Source: JANQRZ01 sp965214485 | GTDB lineage: Bacteria > Bacteroidota > Rhodothermia > Rhodothermales > JANQRZ01 | Length of the DNA stretch: 64,000 nucleotides | Reading direction: 5' to 3' | Assembly (NCBI GenBank): GCA_965214485.1 | Contig: CBDCBW010000009.1 | Coordinates: forward strand, 310,001-374,000 | Part shown: positions 26,471 to 35,455 of the stretch, piece after piece | Position numbering within the stretch: the stretch's first letter is position 1 | How the letters are laid out: each line of letters starts with the position of its first letter | Notes under the pieces: model-generated | Seen by the model: the letters and a program-made list of their open reading frames with translations, nothing else | Database searches by the model: none | Told to the model about the DNA's origin: nothing | Position numbers and translations under genes: made by a program

Positions 26471-26908
26471 ATGCGCGTCTACTTCGATATCTGCGCGATC
26501 CAGCGTCCTCTCGACGACCAGTCGCAGCTCCGCGTTCGAACCGAGGCCGAAGCGGTACTGGGGTTGCTGGCTCTGTGTGAGCAAGGCGTGCTCGACCTCG
26601 TCGCTTCGGGTGTCCACGTTGCCGAGAATCGGAAGAGTCTCTACCCGGACCGTCGCGCGCATGTTGAAGACGTACTCCGCTTGGCTGAGCGCTACGTGCC
26701 CTCAAGCTCGGCGACCCTAGCCCGGGCGAAACAGTACCAAGCATCCGGGATTAAACGGTTCGATGCGCTTCATCTTGCGTCAGCCGTCGAGGCGGCCGTC
26801 GCGTACTTCTGCACGACGGACGACGGCTTGATCAAAAAGGGCAAGGCAGCAGACACGCTCGGTACTTCTGTCGTGACACCGATTGACCTCGTCATCCTGC
26901 TTCAGTAG
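26471..26908 (+). CDS. PIN-domain protein, probable toxin
   Basis: 145 residues. The PIN-type acidic positions are visible: Y-F-D-I-C near the start, V-A-E-N near residue 50, F-D-A-L-H-L-A in the second half and T-T-D-D-G. PIN toxins (VapC class) are Mg-dependent ribonucleases that cleave tRNA or rRNA. The gene starts 50 bp after hesB and is followed 14 bp later by a small partner gene. Base use is noticeably less GC-biased than in hesB or the suf genes, consistent with transfer. Confidence 0.78.
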   Translation: MRVYFDICAIQRPLDDQSQLRVRTEAEAVLGLLALCEQGVLDLVASGVHVAENRKSLYPDRRAHVEDVLRLAERYVPSSSATLARAKQYQASGIKRFDALHLASAVEAAVAYFCTTDDGLIKKGKAADTLGTSVVTPIDLVILLQ

Positions 26909-26921
26909 TTAACCTAGTGCC

Positions 26922-27143
26922 ATGACAGTCCGAGTGCGCCCCCTCCACGAGATCAATCGCGACGGCCACGCCGCGCTCGTACGCGCGCTCGGCGTAGTGG
27001 GCGCGCTCCGGTTCCTGAGCCAATTCACGACTGGGCGGGGCGATTATACTGCCGAGCGAGCTTCCTTTCTCGGTGATGAGAGTCTCGAAGAGCTGTTCGG
27101 ACAGGTCCAGGAGATCGACCGGAAGCTAGACGAGTCAAGGTAG
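26922..27143 (+). CDS. Small partner of the PIN protein, candidate antitoxin
   Basis: 73 residues: V-R-P-L-H-E-I-N-R-D-G-H-A-A-L-V-R-A-L-G-V-V-G-A-L-R-F-L at the N terminus, then an acidic C-terminal half. It is not a recognisable AbrB, RHH or Phd fold. Its size, its acidic tail and its position 14 bp behind the PIN gene suggest the neutralising partner, in toxin-first order, but this is inference. Confidence 0.6.
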   Translation: MTVRVRPLHEINRDGHAALVRALGVVGALRFLSQFTTGRGDYTAERASFLGDESLEELFGQVQEIDRKLDESR

Positions 27144-27151
27144 ACGTGGGG

Positions 27152-27242
27152 CTTCTTGGACGGGCTGGAGGGGCAGGGCTTCCACTTCCACAACCCACAG
27201 GCGGCGCGCACCTGCGCCTGCGGCGAGTCGTTCTCGCTGTAA
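27152..27242 (+). pseudogene. Second copy of the HesB gene 3' end (repeat A2)
   Basis: Read in frame it encodes F-L-D-G-L-E-G-Q-G-F-H-F-H-N-P, then R-T-C-A-C-G-E-S-F-S-L and a TAA stop at the position of the original TAG. Protein differences from the true gene are very few. There is no start codon, so it is a 3' fragment only. It begins 8 bp after the stop of the candidate antitoxin. Confidence 0.92.
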
Positions 27243-27264
27243 CTTCCCGGCGTGACTTCCCGGC

Positions 27265-28720
27265 TCAGCGGACGACGGTCACACGGAGCGTGGCGCGCTC
27301 GGCCCCGGCCGTGAGGCGGACGACGTAGACGCCCGGCGCGACGCTACGCCCGGCCCGGTCGCGGCCGTCCCACCGCAGCGTGTGCGGACCCGCCCCGAGC
27401 GCCCCGGCGTCGAGCGTGCGGACGCGGCGGCCCCGGACGTCGAACACCGTCGCCGAGACTTCCGCCGGGGCACCGAGCGCGAACGAGAGGCGCGTGCCGG
27501 CGGCCCCGAGCGGGTTCGGCGCAGCAGAGACGGCGAAGCGCGCAGTCTCGGCGACCGGCTCGGCCGCGACCGGCGCGGCGGGCTTGAGGAGAAAGCCGAA
27601 CGTCTCCAGGTTGCCGTTGCTGTCGAGGACCCCGTCGATGGTGCCGACGCCGACGATCCAGCCGAGGTCGTTCAGCCCGTAGGCGAACTGGAGGTTCCAG
27701 CCGGCAGCGGTCTCGTCGACCAGGTCGCGCAGCAGCAGCGGCTGCTCGCCGATCCAGACGACGGCCTCGACCGTGCGATCGCTCCCGGTGCGGATGTCGC
27801 AGCGCCCGGAGACGGTGCCGGCGTTGTTGAGGTCGAAGCCTTCGCAGTCCGTAGCGTTCGACGGCTTCGGCAGGAGGCGGCCGGTGCCGTCCGGCTCCCA
27901 GAGCGCGACGCTCAGGCCGGTCGTCGGCGAGAACGAGTCGCCCATGATGACGCCGGCGTCGTTGATCTCCTTGCCGTCCGAGAAATTGGCGTCGCCGATC
28001 ACGCCGAGGTCCTCGGTCTCGCCGTAGCCGCCGGTGCCGTCGGGTGTCCAGCGGACGGCGTGCAGGATGTCGTTGCTCTGCGGGACCGCCGCGCCGGTGA
28101 TGACGCCGGCCTCGTTGATCGAGGCGGCGCGGCTGAAGCCGGAGCGTGCCGAGGTCGAGGAGGTCGAAGCCGCCCGCGCCGTTGGGCCTCCAGAGCGTGG
28201 CGTGGCGGGCGTTGACGTCGCCGCCCTTGTAGGCCGGGTCGTTGGTCCGTGCTCGTCCCACGACGAAGAGCGCGTCGTTGAGGCCGCCGATGAGCGCGTC
28301 GTTGTCCGCCCCTTCGAGCGGGAGCGTCGGGAGCGCGACAAGGGTGCCCTCGGAGAGGCGGACGAACGGGCGGAAATTGCCGTTGAAGCCGTCCTCGGCC
28401 ACGCGCGCACTCCCGGCGGCGTCGCCGTTCTCGTTCACCTCGCCGATGCCGGCGCTGTTCAGCCCCAACGTCCCGCTCCAGAACGTGGCCCCGTCCTGCC
28501 ACAGAAAGGCGACGGAGGGATCGATGGGCCCGTCGACGTCCTCGATGGCGTCGGAGCCGCCGACGATGCCGGCGTTGTTGACGTCGTTGGCGCGCGAGCC
28601 GCCCGGCCCCTGCTCGGTGGGCGTGAGCGAATAGGTCGGCGGGTCCTGTGCAACGGCGGGCACGGCGGCGACGGCGAGCAGGAGCGTGGCGAGGCGGAGC
28701 ATGACGAAGTAGGATAGCAA
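27265..28720 (-). pseudogene. HAF-repeat extracellular protein with T9SS domain, frameshifted
   Basis: A signal peptide (V-P-A-V-A-Q) opens the first frame. It is followed by repeats of the type L-N-x-A-G-x-V-x-G typical of the HAF extracellular repeat family: N-D-V-N-N-A-G-I-V-G-G, then S-I-N-E-A-G-V-I-T-G and E-I-N-D-A-G-V-I-M-G. At about 28140, just after D-L-G-T-L, the coding frame shifts by one base and continues in a second frame to a T9SS sorting domain (A-P-N-P-L-G to V-T-V-V-R). Restoring the frame would give roughly 480 residues. Either a real inactivating mutation or a sequence error is possible. Confidence 0.8.
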
Positions 28721-28852
28721 GAGGGCGACAGGACGAAGGTACAGCGTAGTGCCGCCCGGTTCCGGCGCGATCCTCAGGTAGTCCGAAGGTTTTGGGCATG
28801 GGAAAAGCCCGCGAACCGGCTATCTTGCCTCTGCCCTGATCTCGTACCTGCT

Positions 28853-31800
28853 ATGCGCCGACTCCTCCTCGCTGCCGCCCTTCTCGCACTCGCGGCCCCC
28901 GCCTCGGCCCAGGTCACGGCCTTCGAGGTCGCCTTCGACCAGGACCCCGTCGGCAGTGCGCCGGAGACGGTGCGTGGGCTGGGCGGCTTGCGCCCAACGG
29001 GAGCCTTCGGCGAGGTAGACTCTCGCGTCCGCGTGGTGCCCGTCTTCGGCGACACGGGTGCCTCGACGGCCGCCGGCAACGTCGCCCGCATCGACGCGCC
29101 CTCACCCGGCGACTTCCACCTCCTCGACTTCGACCACGCGCTCGTAGCCGGCATCGTCACCGAAGGCACGGTCCGCGTCGGCTTCGACCTGCTCGCCGAG
29201 GGGCCCGGCGAGGGGTTTGCGTTCCTCCGGCTCTACGACGAGACCGAGGAGGACATGGGATCGACGATTCTGAGCTTCTCCGAGACCGGGCTGGCGGTCG
29301 GCCTGCTCGACTACGACACGGCGACGGGCGAGTTCGAGGACGTGGTCTACCCCGACGACGCGGGGCTCAACGCCGGGACGTGGCACCGCGTCGGGCTGGT
29401 CTACGATCTGGGCGCGAACACGCTCCGGCTCGAGGTCGACGGCGTCGACAAGGGCATCGAGACCGGCCTCAACCGGGCGACGGGGACGGGCGCGCAGGGC
29501 GCGTTCTTCAACTGGGGCACGGCCTACGCCGGGCGCTCCGCCATCGACAACGTGACGGTCGAGACCCCGGAGGAGACTGGCCTGCCTGCGCCGCCGCCGG
29601 GCTTCGCGGCGCTGCTCGACGTCGACCCGCAGGGCGGGACCGTGCTGCGACCGCCCGACGGCGACCTGCGCACGCGCGGCGTCGCCTTCGCCAACACCCT
29701 CAGCGTTCCGTTCTACTGGTCGCCGGTCTACGACGGCGTGGCGACCTATCGCCTGGAGATCGCCGACCCGGACGGCATCGACGACGCGGATGTCCGCCCG
29801 CGCTTCGTCCGCACGGTCCCGATCCGCCCGAACCGGACCTACGAGGTCTCGACGCTCATCCGCGCCGATTTCCCGCGCGACGACTGGGAGGTCAGCGTGC
29901 TGCTGTGGGGCACCGAGGCACCGGACGGCGACCCCGAGGAGAACCTCGAAGGCGGGCGCTACGGCGGGATGCCGGCCGTCACCGAGGGGCCGGACGGCTG
30001 GGAGCGCTGGACGTGGCGCTTCACCCCGCACTGGCCGGCGGCCGAGCACGTTCGCCTCGCCTTCGGCATCCACGAGTACGGGCTGGGCTTCGACGGCGAC
30101 GTGAGCTTCGAGATCGCCGACTACGCCATCGTCGAGCTTCCCGAAGAGCCCCTCGCGGCGTTCGCACCGGGCGAGGGCGTGACGTTCCCCGGCGGGCCGG
30201 GCGGGCTGGATATGCGGATCGACGGCGTCGAGGACGATGGGAACGTGCTCACGGTCGAGACGCTCGGGGCCGCGTTCGCGTTCGACCGGGCGGCGGGTAC
30301 GCTCGCGGTGCGGCAGCGGGGGGCCTTCGAGCGCGACCTCGCACTGGTCTCCGGCCTCGACCTGGCGGGGCTGAGTGTGCAGCAGCAGTCGGACGACGTG
30401 GTTGTCCTCGTCGGGAGCGCGCTGACGGTCGGCGTGCAGGCCGACGGGGCGGCGGTCCTCAGCCCGCACACCGAGCTTTCGGCGACGGTCGAGAGCCGGC
30501 TCGGGGGCGACTTCAACCGGCTCGCGCGCGGCGACCTCTTCTCGATGGACGACTTCGGCGGGTTCACGGCCAACGTCCACGTCCCGCTTGGCACGGGCCG
30601 CACGGCGCGGCTAAGCCCGGTCGGGGCGCTGCCGTTCGTGGGGATCGCGCCCGACGACCTCGACACGCCCGGTGCCGCCGAGCCGGGCTGGCAGGTCCGG
30701 GCCGAGGCCAGCCCCGGCGAGCGCTTGTTCGTGAGCGCCTTCCCGTCGCGAGGCTACGACTGGGCGCAGTCGTTCCGGTTCGCGTGGAGCCTCGCCGGCT
30801 TCGGCGAGCCGGCGGGCAGCATCATCCGGCCGGACTTCACGAGCGACTGGCTGCTGTGGAACGTCAGCGAGCGCGCATGGGGGATGAGCTTCGGCCCGCG
30901 CTACCAACTCCGCGACGACGTGCCCTTCGCGGGCTACCTCAGCCAGGTCGACGCCGCCGGCGACCGCTGGCTGGCCTACTTCAGCCAGTGGTTCTACTTC
31001 AGCCGCGACCCCGAGGTCTTCGCCGACGAGATCGCACGGTGGCGTGACGACTACGGCATGGAGGGGATGTACTCCGACGGCCTCGCCCAGGACGACTGGC
31101 TCTCGGCTTACGTCTTGATGCGCCGGCTGCGGGGCGACGTCTTCCCCGGCGGGACCGTCATCATCCACGACAGCTTCCCGCAGTCGGGCGTGGCCGGGGC
31201 CGCGTTCCGGCCGTTCCTCTACACCTACGCTACGGCAACCTACATGGCCGAGAACGCCCGCGTCGATGCCGGGGCCGACTGGTCGTGGGCGCGCTACGTG
31301 ACCGGGCAGTTCCGCCGCGCCAACGCGATTGGCGTCACCAAGGGCGACGGGTGGGTGGGCTTCGAGGGCGTCGAGAAGTACCTCGTCGCGCTCGTCTGGG
31401 GCGGGCGTGGCAACCCCGACGTCGAGGGCTTCGAGGCGCAGTACCTCCCGATCCTCGCCGAGCTCGAAGCCCTGTGGGAGCAGTACGGCGACGACCCCCA
31501 CTTCTTCGACCGCTACTACCACCCGCGCGCGCAGCAGCTCACCGGCTACGAGATCGGCCGCGCCGGGATGCCGTTCATCGAGCGGCAGCCGGTCGGCGCG
31601 GCTCAGGTCCGCGTCACCCTGGCGACGTGGACGCCCGGCGCGAGCCTCCGCTACACGACCGACGGCTCGGAGCCCAGCGCGGCCTCGGCGCTCTACGATG
31701 CGCCGTTCACGGTCCCGGTCGGGACGCCCGTCCGCGCGCGCGCCTTCAAGCCCGGCCTCGACCCGAGCGCAGTGGCGTCGGACGCGACGGGGGTGCCGGT

Positions 31801-32089
31801 CGGCGTGCCGGTGCCGGGGCCGGGCTTCGCCGAGACCACGCTGGCCGTCTTCCCCAACCCGGCGCGCGGCGCAGCCACCGTGCGCTACGGCCTCGCCGCC
31901 GGCGGCGAGGTGCGGCTCGACGTCGTCGACGCGCTCGGGCGCACCGTGGCGGTGCTCGTCGACGAGGTGCAGGCGGCCGGCAGCTACGCCGCGCGGGTGC
32001 CGCTCGGGCGGGTGCCGGCCGGCGTCTACCTGCTTCGGCTGCGCTCCGCCGGACGCACCGAGACGCAGCGCCTGACGGTGGTGCGCTAG
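28853..32089 (+). CDS. Large secreted T9SS cargo, probable carbohydrate-active multidomain protein
   Basis: 1078 residues. A signal peptide ends near A-S-A-Q. Residues ~20-240 look like a LamG/concanavalin-type lectin domain (W-H-R-V-G-L-V-Y-D, L-R-L-E-V-D-G). Residues ~270-425 resemble a carbohydrate-binding jelly roll. A central region (~440-900) has an uncharacterised alpha/beta catalytic-looking section with Y-G-M-E-G-M-Y-S-D-G-L. Then come a chitobiase-type C-terminal domain (Y-T-T-D-G-S-E-P) and a T9SS sorting domain (F-P-N-P-A-R-G to T-V-V-R). I infer surface or secreted glycan processing. The enzyme class is not identified. Confidence 0.75.
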   Translation: MRRLLLAAALLALAAPASAQVTAFEVAFDQDPVGSAPETVRGLGGLRPTGAFGEVDSRVRVVPVFGDTGASTAAGNVARIDAPSPGDFHLLDFDHALVAGIVTEGTVRVGFDLLAEGPGEGFAFLRLYDETEEDMGSTILSFSETGLAVGLLDYDTATGEFEDVVYPDDAGLNAGTWHRVGLVYDLGANTLRLEVDGVDKGIETGLNRATGTGAQGAFFNWGTAYAGRSAIDNVTVETPEETGLPAPPPGFAALLDVDPQGGTVLRPPDGDLRTRGVAFANTLSVPFYWSPVYDGVATYRLEIADPDGIDDADVRPRFVRTVPIRPNRTYEVSTLIRADFPRDDWEVSVLLWGTEAPDGDPEENLEGGRYGGMPAVTEGPDGWERWTWRFTPHWPAAEHVRLAFGIHEYGLGFDGDVSFEIADYAIVELPEEPLAAFAPGEGVTFPGGPGGLDMRIDGVEDDGNVLTVETLGAAFAFDRAAGTLAVRQRGAFERDLALVSGLDLAGLSVQQQSDDVVVLVGSALTVGVQADGAAVLSPHTELSATVESRLGGDFNRLARGDLFSMDDFGGFTANVHVPLGTGRTARLSPVGALPFVGIAPDDLDTPGAAEPGWQVRAEASPGERLFVSAFPSRGYDWAQSFRFAWSLAGFGEPAGSIIRPDFTSDWLLWNVSERAWGMSFGPRYQLRDDVPFAGYLSQVDAAGDRWLAYFSQWFYFSRDPEVFADEIARWRDDYGMEGMYSDGLAQDDWLSAYVLMRRLRGDVFPGGTVIIHDSFPQSGVAGAAFRPFLYTYATATYMAENARVDAGADWSWARYVTGQFRRANAIGVTKGDGWVGFEGVEKYLVALVWGGRGNPDVEGFEAQYLPILAELEALWEQYGDDPHFFDRYYHPRAQQLTGYEIGRAGMPFIERQPVGAAQVRVTLATWTPGASLRYTTDGSEPSAASALYDAPFTVPVGTPVRARAFKPGLDPSAVASDATGVPVGVPVPGPGFAETTLAVFPNPARGAATVRYGLAAGGEVRLDVVDALGRTVAVLVDEVQAAGSYAARVPLGRVPAGVYLLRLRSAGRTETQRLTVVR

Positions 32090-32121
32090 GCCCGTGAGCC
32101 TCCCTCGGCACACGCGCCGCG

Positions 32122-32559
32122 TCACGCGGTGGCGGGGTCGTTGCCGTTGAGGAGCTTGGTGAGGCAGACCTCGCTGGTGCGCCCGCGCCGGCGGTACTCG
32201 ACCTCGTCCACGAGCCGGTGCATCAGCGCCACGCCGAAGCCGCCTTTCCAGCGCTCCGCGGCGGCCCGCTGGAGGTCCGGCGGCTGGTACGCCGAGCGGT
32301 CGAACGGGACGCCGCGGTGGCGGATGATGACCGTGAAGCGGCCCGCTTCGGCCCGCGTCGCTATCTCGACCTCGCCGCTCTCCCGCCCCCCGTAGGCGTG
32401 CTCGATGGCGTTGGCACAGGCCTCGTCCACGGCGAGCTGCACCTCGCTCGCGGCGCGCTCCGAGAGCCCGGCGTCGTGCGCGCGCTGGTCCACGAACCGG
32501 CGGACCCGCGCTAGGTGGCGCGTGGCACTCGGGATCGTCAGCGTGGGGAGCGCGGCCAT
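32122..32559 (-). CDS. RsbW/SpoIIAB-like anti-sigma serine kinase
   Basis: 145 residues with an HATPase fold. The N-box is V-D-E-A-C-A-N-A-I-E-H-A-Y, followed by H-R-G-V-P-F-D and G-G-F-G-V-A-L-M as the G-box equivalents. Such kinases phosphorylate a STAS antagonist and sequester a sigma factor or other partner. The start at 32559 lies 6 bp after the STAS gene, so the two form one transcript. No sigma-factor gene is adjacent, so the final target is unknown. Confidence 0.88.
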   Translation of the reverse strand: MAALPTLTIPSATRHLARVRRFVDQRAHDAGLSERAASEVQLAVDEACANAIEHAYGGRESGEVEIATRAEAGRFTVIIRHRGVPFDRSAYQPPDLQRAAAERWKGGFGVALMHRLVDEVEYRRRGRTSEVCLTKLLNGNDPATA

Positions 32560-32564
32560 CGCGG

Positions 32565-32933
32565 TTACGAGGCGTCGAAGCGCTCGACGGCCTCGGCCTC
32601 GGAGTCGGTAATGTCGAAGAGCACGGGGAAGCCGAGCAGGTCGAAGACGTTGTAGACCCGGGGCTGGAGCGCGACGATCTTGATGTCGCCCCCCTGCTCG
32701 CGGACCTCCTCGATGTAGGCCATGAAGACGCCCAGCCCAGCCGACGAGATGTACTGGAGGTCGCCGCCGTGGACGACGATGCGCGGGCGCTGGTCGTCGA
32801 GGCACTTCTGGAAGGCGGCTTCGAGCTCGCCGGAGGTGTGGGCGTCGAGCTCGCCCTTGAGGTCGAGGACGCAGACGCTGTCGCGCTCGGGCACGGCGTC
32901 GGGCAAACGGAAGGTGACGGAGAAAGAGCTCAC
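32565..32933 (-). CDS. STAS-domain anti-sigma factor antagonist
   Basis: 122 residues. The SpoIIAA/RsbV-type motif L-Q-Y-I-S-S-A-G-L-G-V-F contains the serine normally phosphorylated by the kinase encoded next. The PP2C phosphatase encoded upstream would reverse this, giving a full partner switch. The gene lies between the phosphatase and kinase genes on the minus strand. Confidence 0.92.
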   Translation of the reverse strand: MSSFSVTFRLPDAVPERDSVCVLDLKGELDAHTSGELEAAFQKCLDDQRPRIVVHGGDLQYISSAGLGVFMAYIEEVREQGGDIKIVALQPRVYNVFDLLGFPVLFDITDSEAEAVERFDAS

Positions 32934-32989
32934 GGTTGGCTGCGTTGGAGGGTGAAGGGCAGGCGGTGGCGGCTAGGCTGCGGGTCCGG

Positions 32990-33040
32990 CTAGGCCGTGG
33001 GTTGGGCTAGGCCGTGGGTTGGGCTAGGCCGTGGGTTGGG
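32990..33040. repeat. 17-bp tandem repeat (ctaggccgtgggttggg) x 3
   Basis: Three exact copies at 32990-33006, 33007-33023 and 33024-33040. Each unit carries TAG on the minus strand. The stop codon of the SpoIIE-type phosphatase is in the third unit, so changes in copy number would not alter the protein but would change the spacing to the STAS gene. Confidence 0.92.
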
Positions 33041-35339
33041 CGTCGAGGGCGGGGCCGCCCGCGGGGGCCGGTGCCCCGTCCCACTTCACGACGACGAGCG
33101 TGAGGTCGTCGTCCCACGCGTCGTGGCCGGCGAAGCTGTAAAGGTCGGCGAGGAGCGCGTCGCGGAGGGCGTCCGGTCCGAGCGCGCGGTGGCGGGCGAC
33201 GGCTGCGGCGAGGCGGTCGTAGCCGAACTCGTCGCCCGTGCCCGCCCGGTCGCGGGTCTCGACGAGGCCGTCGCTGTAGAGCACGAACGTGTCGCCGGGC
33301 TGGAGGTGGATTTGCTCCTCGGTGAGCGCACGGCGGAAGAGCGGGCCGCGGTCCAGCCCCAGGCCGAGGCCGCCCGCGCGGAGCAGCTCCACCGTCCCGT
33401 CGGCGCGGGCGAGCGCGACGGGGCAGTGGCCCGCCCGCGCGAACGTGAAGACGCCGTCTTCGGCGTCCAGAATCCCGTAGACCGCCGTGATGAAGGCGTG
33501 CTTCCCGAGCGACCCCGCGAGCGCCTCGTTGGCCTGGCAGAGCAGCTCGGCGGGCGACTGCGTGAGGCGGCTCGCGGACTGGAAGATGCCCTTCAGCTCG
33601 GCCATGTAGAAGGCCGCGCTCGTGCCCTTGCCCGAGACGTCGCCGACGATCACGCCGAGGCAGTGCGGGCCGATGCGGACGAAGTCGTAGTAGTCGCCGC
33701 AGACCTCCTGGGCCGGGACGCTGGTTGCCGAGAGCGCGACGCCGTCGAGCTCGGGGAGGTGCTGTGGCAGGAGGCGCTGCTGGACCTCGCGCGCGATCGC
33801 GAGCTCGCGCTCGAGGCGTTCGCGCTCGAGGCGCTCGGTGAAGAGGTCGGCGTTGTTGAGCGCGAGGGCGGCCTGCCCGGCGAACGTGGCGAGGGCCTCC
33901 ACGTCGTCCTCCTCGAAGCCCTCGGCGACGGCGCGCGTGGCGAAGAGCGCGCCCATCGGCTCCTCGTGGGCGATGAGAGGGAGGACGAGCAGGCTGCCCA
34001 ACCCATCGCCGGGCCGGGCGCGGACGCGGTGGTCCGCCGGGGCCTGGCGCAGCAGCAGCGGCTTGCCCGCGTCGAGGGCGTCGCGGGCCAGGGCCTCGTA
34101 GTCGGTGAGGGCCTTGATCTGGACCGGCGTCAGGCCGAGCGCGGCGGTGATGCGCGGCGCGAGCGAGCCGCTGCCCGCGTCGATCAGCGCGAGCCACGCC
34201 GCCTGCGCGACCCCCGCCTCGACGGGCGCGCCGGCGATCGTGTCGACGAGCTTGTCGCGGTCGAAGACCTCGCCGGAGAGGCGGGCCAGGGCCTGGAGCG
34301 CCTCCATCTCGCCGGTCTTCTGCTGGAGCGCCGCCGCCGTCGGGAGGTGGAACAGCAGCGAGAGCACCGCCGTCGCCGCGTACAGAATCCCGAACCCGAA
34401 GCTCACCGTCACGAACTGGCTGAGGGGCTGCGAGAAAATCGACGTCAGCGTGAGGTCGCCGATGTACAGGTCGGGCCCGAAGTCGGAGCCGGCCTCCAGG
34501 CCGCGCCCGGCGTAGCCGATCAGGAGGCTGAGGCAGCCGATCAGCCCGACGCACAGCCCGAGCGTCCCCATCTTCTGCCGGAACGGGAGGTACACGATCC
34601 ACGCCAGCCGGAAGGTGTTGAGCACCATCAGCACGACCGCCGCCACGAGCAGCACGATCGGCAGCCAGCTCTCGTTGGCCGCGTCCGTCGGCCCGGCCCC
34701 GACGAGCACCAGCGAGGCGGCGACCATCGCGCCGAGCAGGAGCCGCCAGTTGCGCACGCTGCCCCGGGTGCGCTTGAAGAGGATGAGTGCCCGCAGCGAC
34801 ACCAGCAGCACCAGCGCCACCGCGACCTCGACGAGGGCGATGACGCTGAGGTGGATCACGTCCACGAAGCCGTCGGGGACCCCCGTGGCGGGGTCCACCG
34901 AGACGCCGCCGGCCAGCGCCGCCGAGCCCGCCGCCACCCCGAGCCCGAGCAGCCCCGCGACGAACGGGTGCCACAGCGCCCGCACCGGGTTGTACGTCCG
35001 GCGGCTGAGCGTGTCGGCCAGCAGCAGCGCCGCCAGCGCCGTGCACGCCACCACGCCGAGGTTGACGAGCACCAGCGTCATCTGCGTCGGCGGCTCCCCG
35101 ATGGCCGCCACCCGGAAGTGATGGACCACGAGCAGCGCGCAGCCCACCGCCACGAGGAGCCACAGCACGACGCGGCGCGCGCGGCGCGCGGCGAGCGCCG
35201 GGCGGACGTGCGCGAGCGAGAGCGAAGAGAGCGACACGGTAGGCAGCGGGGCCTCGGGCTGGGTGAGCGGACCGTACGCGTATCGAAGAAAGCGGCTCCA
35301 GGGTTGCACGGCCTCGCCGCGGACCGGCGCAGCGCGCAC
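33024..35339 (-). CDS. Membrane GAF-PP2C (SpoIIE/RsbU-type) serine phosphatase
   Basis: 771 residues. An N-terminal membrane part has about seven or eight spans (roughly 55-350), followed by a GAF-like sensory domain (~365-510), a short helical linker (E-R-L-E-R-E-R-L-E-R-E-L) and a PP2C/SpoIIE catalytic domain. Metal-site residues are visible in C-G-D-Y-Y-D-F, G-D-V-S-G-K-G, F-A-R-A-G-H-C and D-G-L-V-E / W-D-D-D-L-T. It should dephosphorylate the downstream STAS protein in response to a membrane or ligand signal. It heads the three-gene partner-switching operon. Confidence 0.9.
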   Translation of the reverse strand: MRAAPVRGEAVQPWSRFLRYAYGPLTQPEAPLPTVSLSSLSLAHVRPALAARRARRVVLWLLVAVGCALLVVHHFRVAAIGEPPTQMTLVLVNLGVVACTALAALLLADTLSRRTYNPVRALWHPFVAGLLGLGVAAGSAALAGGVSVDPATGVPDGFVDVIHLSVIALVEVAVALVLLVSLRALILFKRTRGSVRNWRLLLGAMVAASLVLVGAGPTDAANESWLPIVLLVAAVVLMVLNTFRLAWIVYLPFRQKMGTLGLCVGLIGCLSLLIGYAGRGLEAGSDFGPDLYIGDLTLTSIFSQPLSQFVTVSFGFGILYAATAVLSLLFHLPTAAALQQKTGEMEALQALARLSGEVFDRDKLVDTIAGAPVEAGVAQAAWLALIDAGSGSLAPRITAALGLTPVQIKALTDYEALARDALDAGKPLLLRQAPADHRVRARPGDGLGSLLVLPLIAHEEPMGALFATRAVAEGFEEDDVEALATFAGQAALALNNADLFTERLERERLERELAIAREVQQRLLPQHLPELDGVALSATSVPAQEVCGDYYDFVRIGPHCLGVIVGDVSGKGTSAAFYMAELKGIFQSASRLTQSPAELLCQANEALAGSLGKHAFITAVYGILDAEDGVFTFARAGHCPVALARADGTVELLRAGGLGLGLDRGPLFRRALTEEQIHLQPGDTFVLYSDGLVETRDRAGTGDEFGYDRLAAAVARHRALGPDALRDALLADLYSFAGHDAWDDDLTLVVVKWDGAPAPAGGPALDAQPTA

Positions 35340-35455
35340 CGCGGCGAGGCGAGAATATAGCGCCGCGCCGCCCGGCTCGCCGGGGCAACTTCCCCCCGTC
35401 GCCCCCCGTAGAGCGCGCCCGTGGCTCTCGTTCTCCCTCCCCCGGCCCCTGCCCT

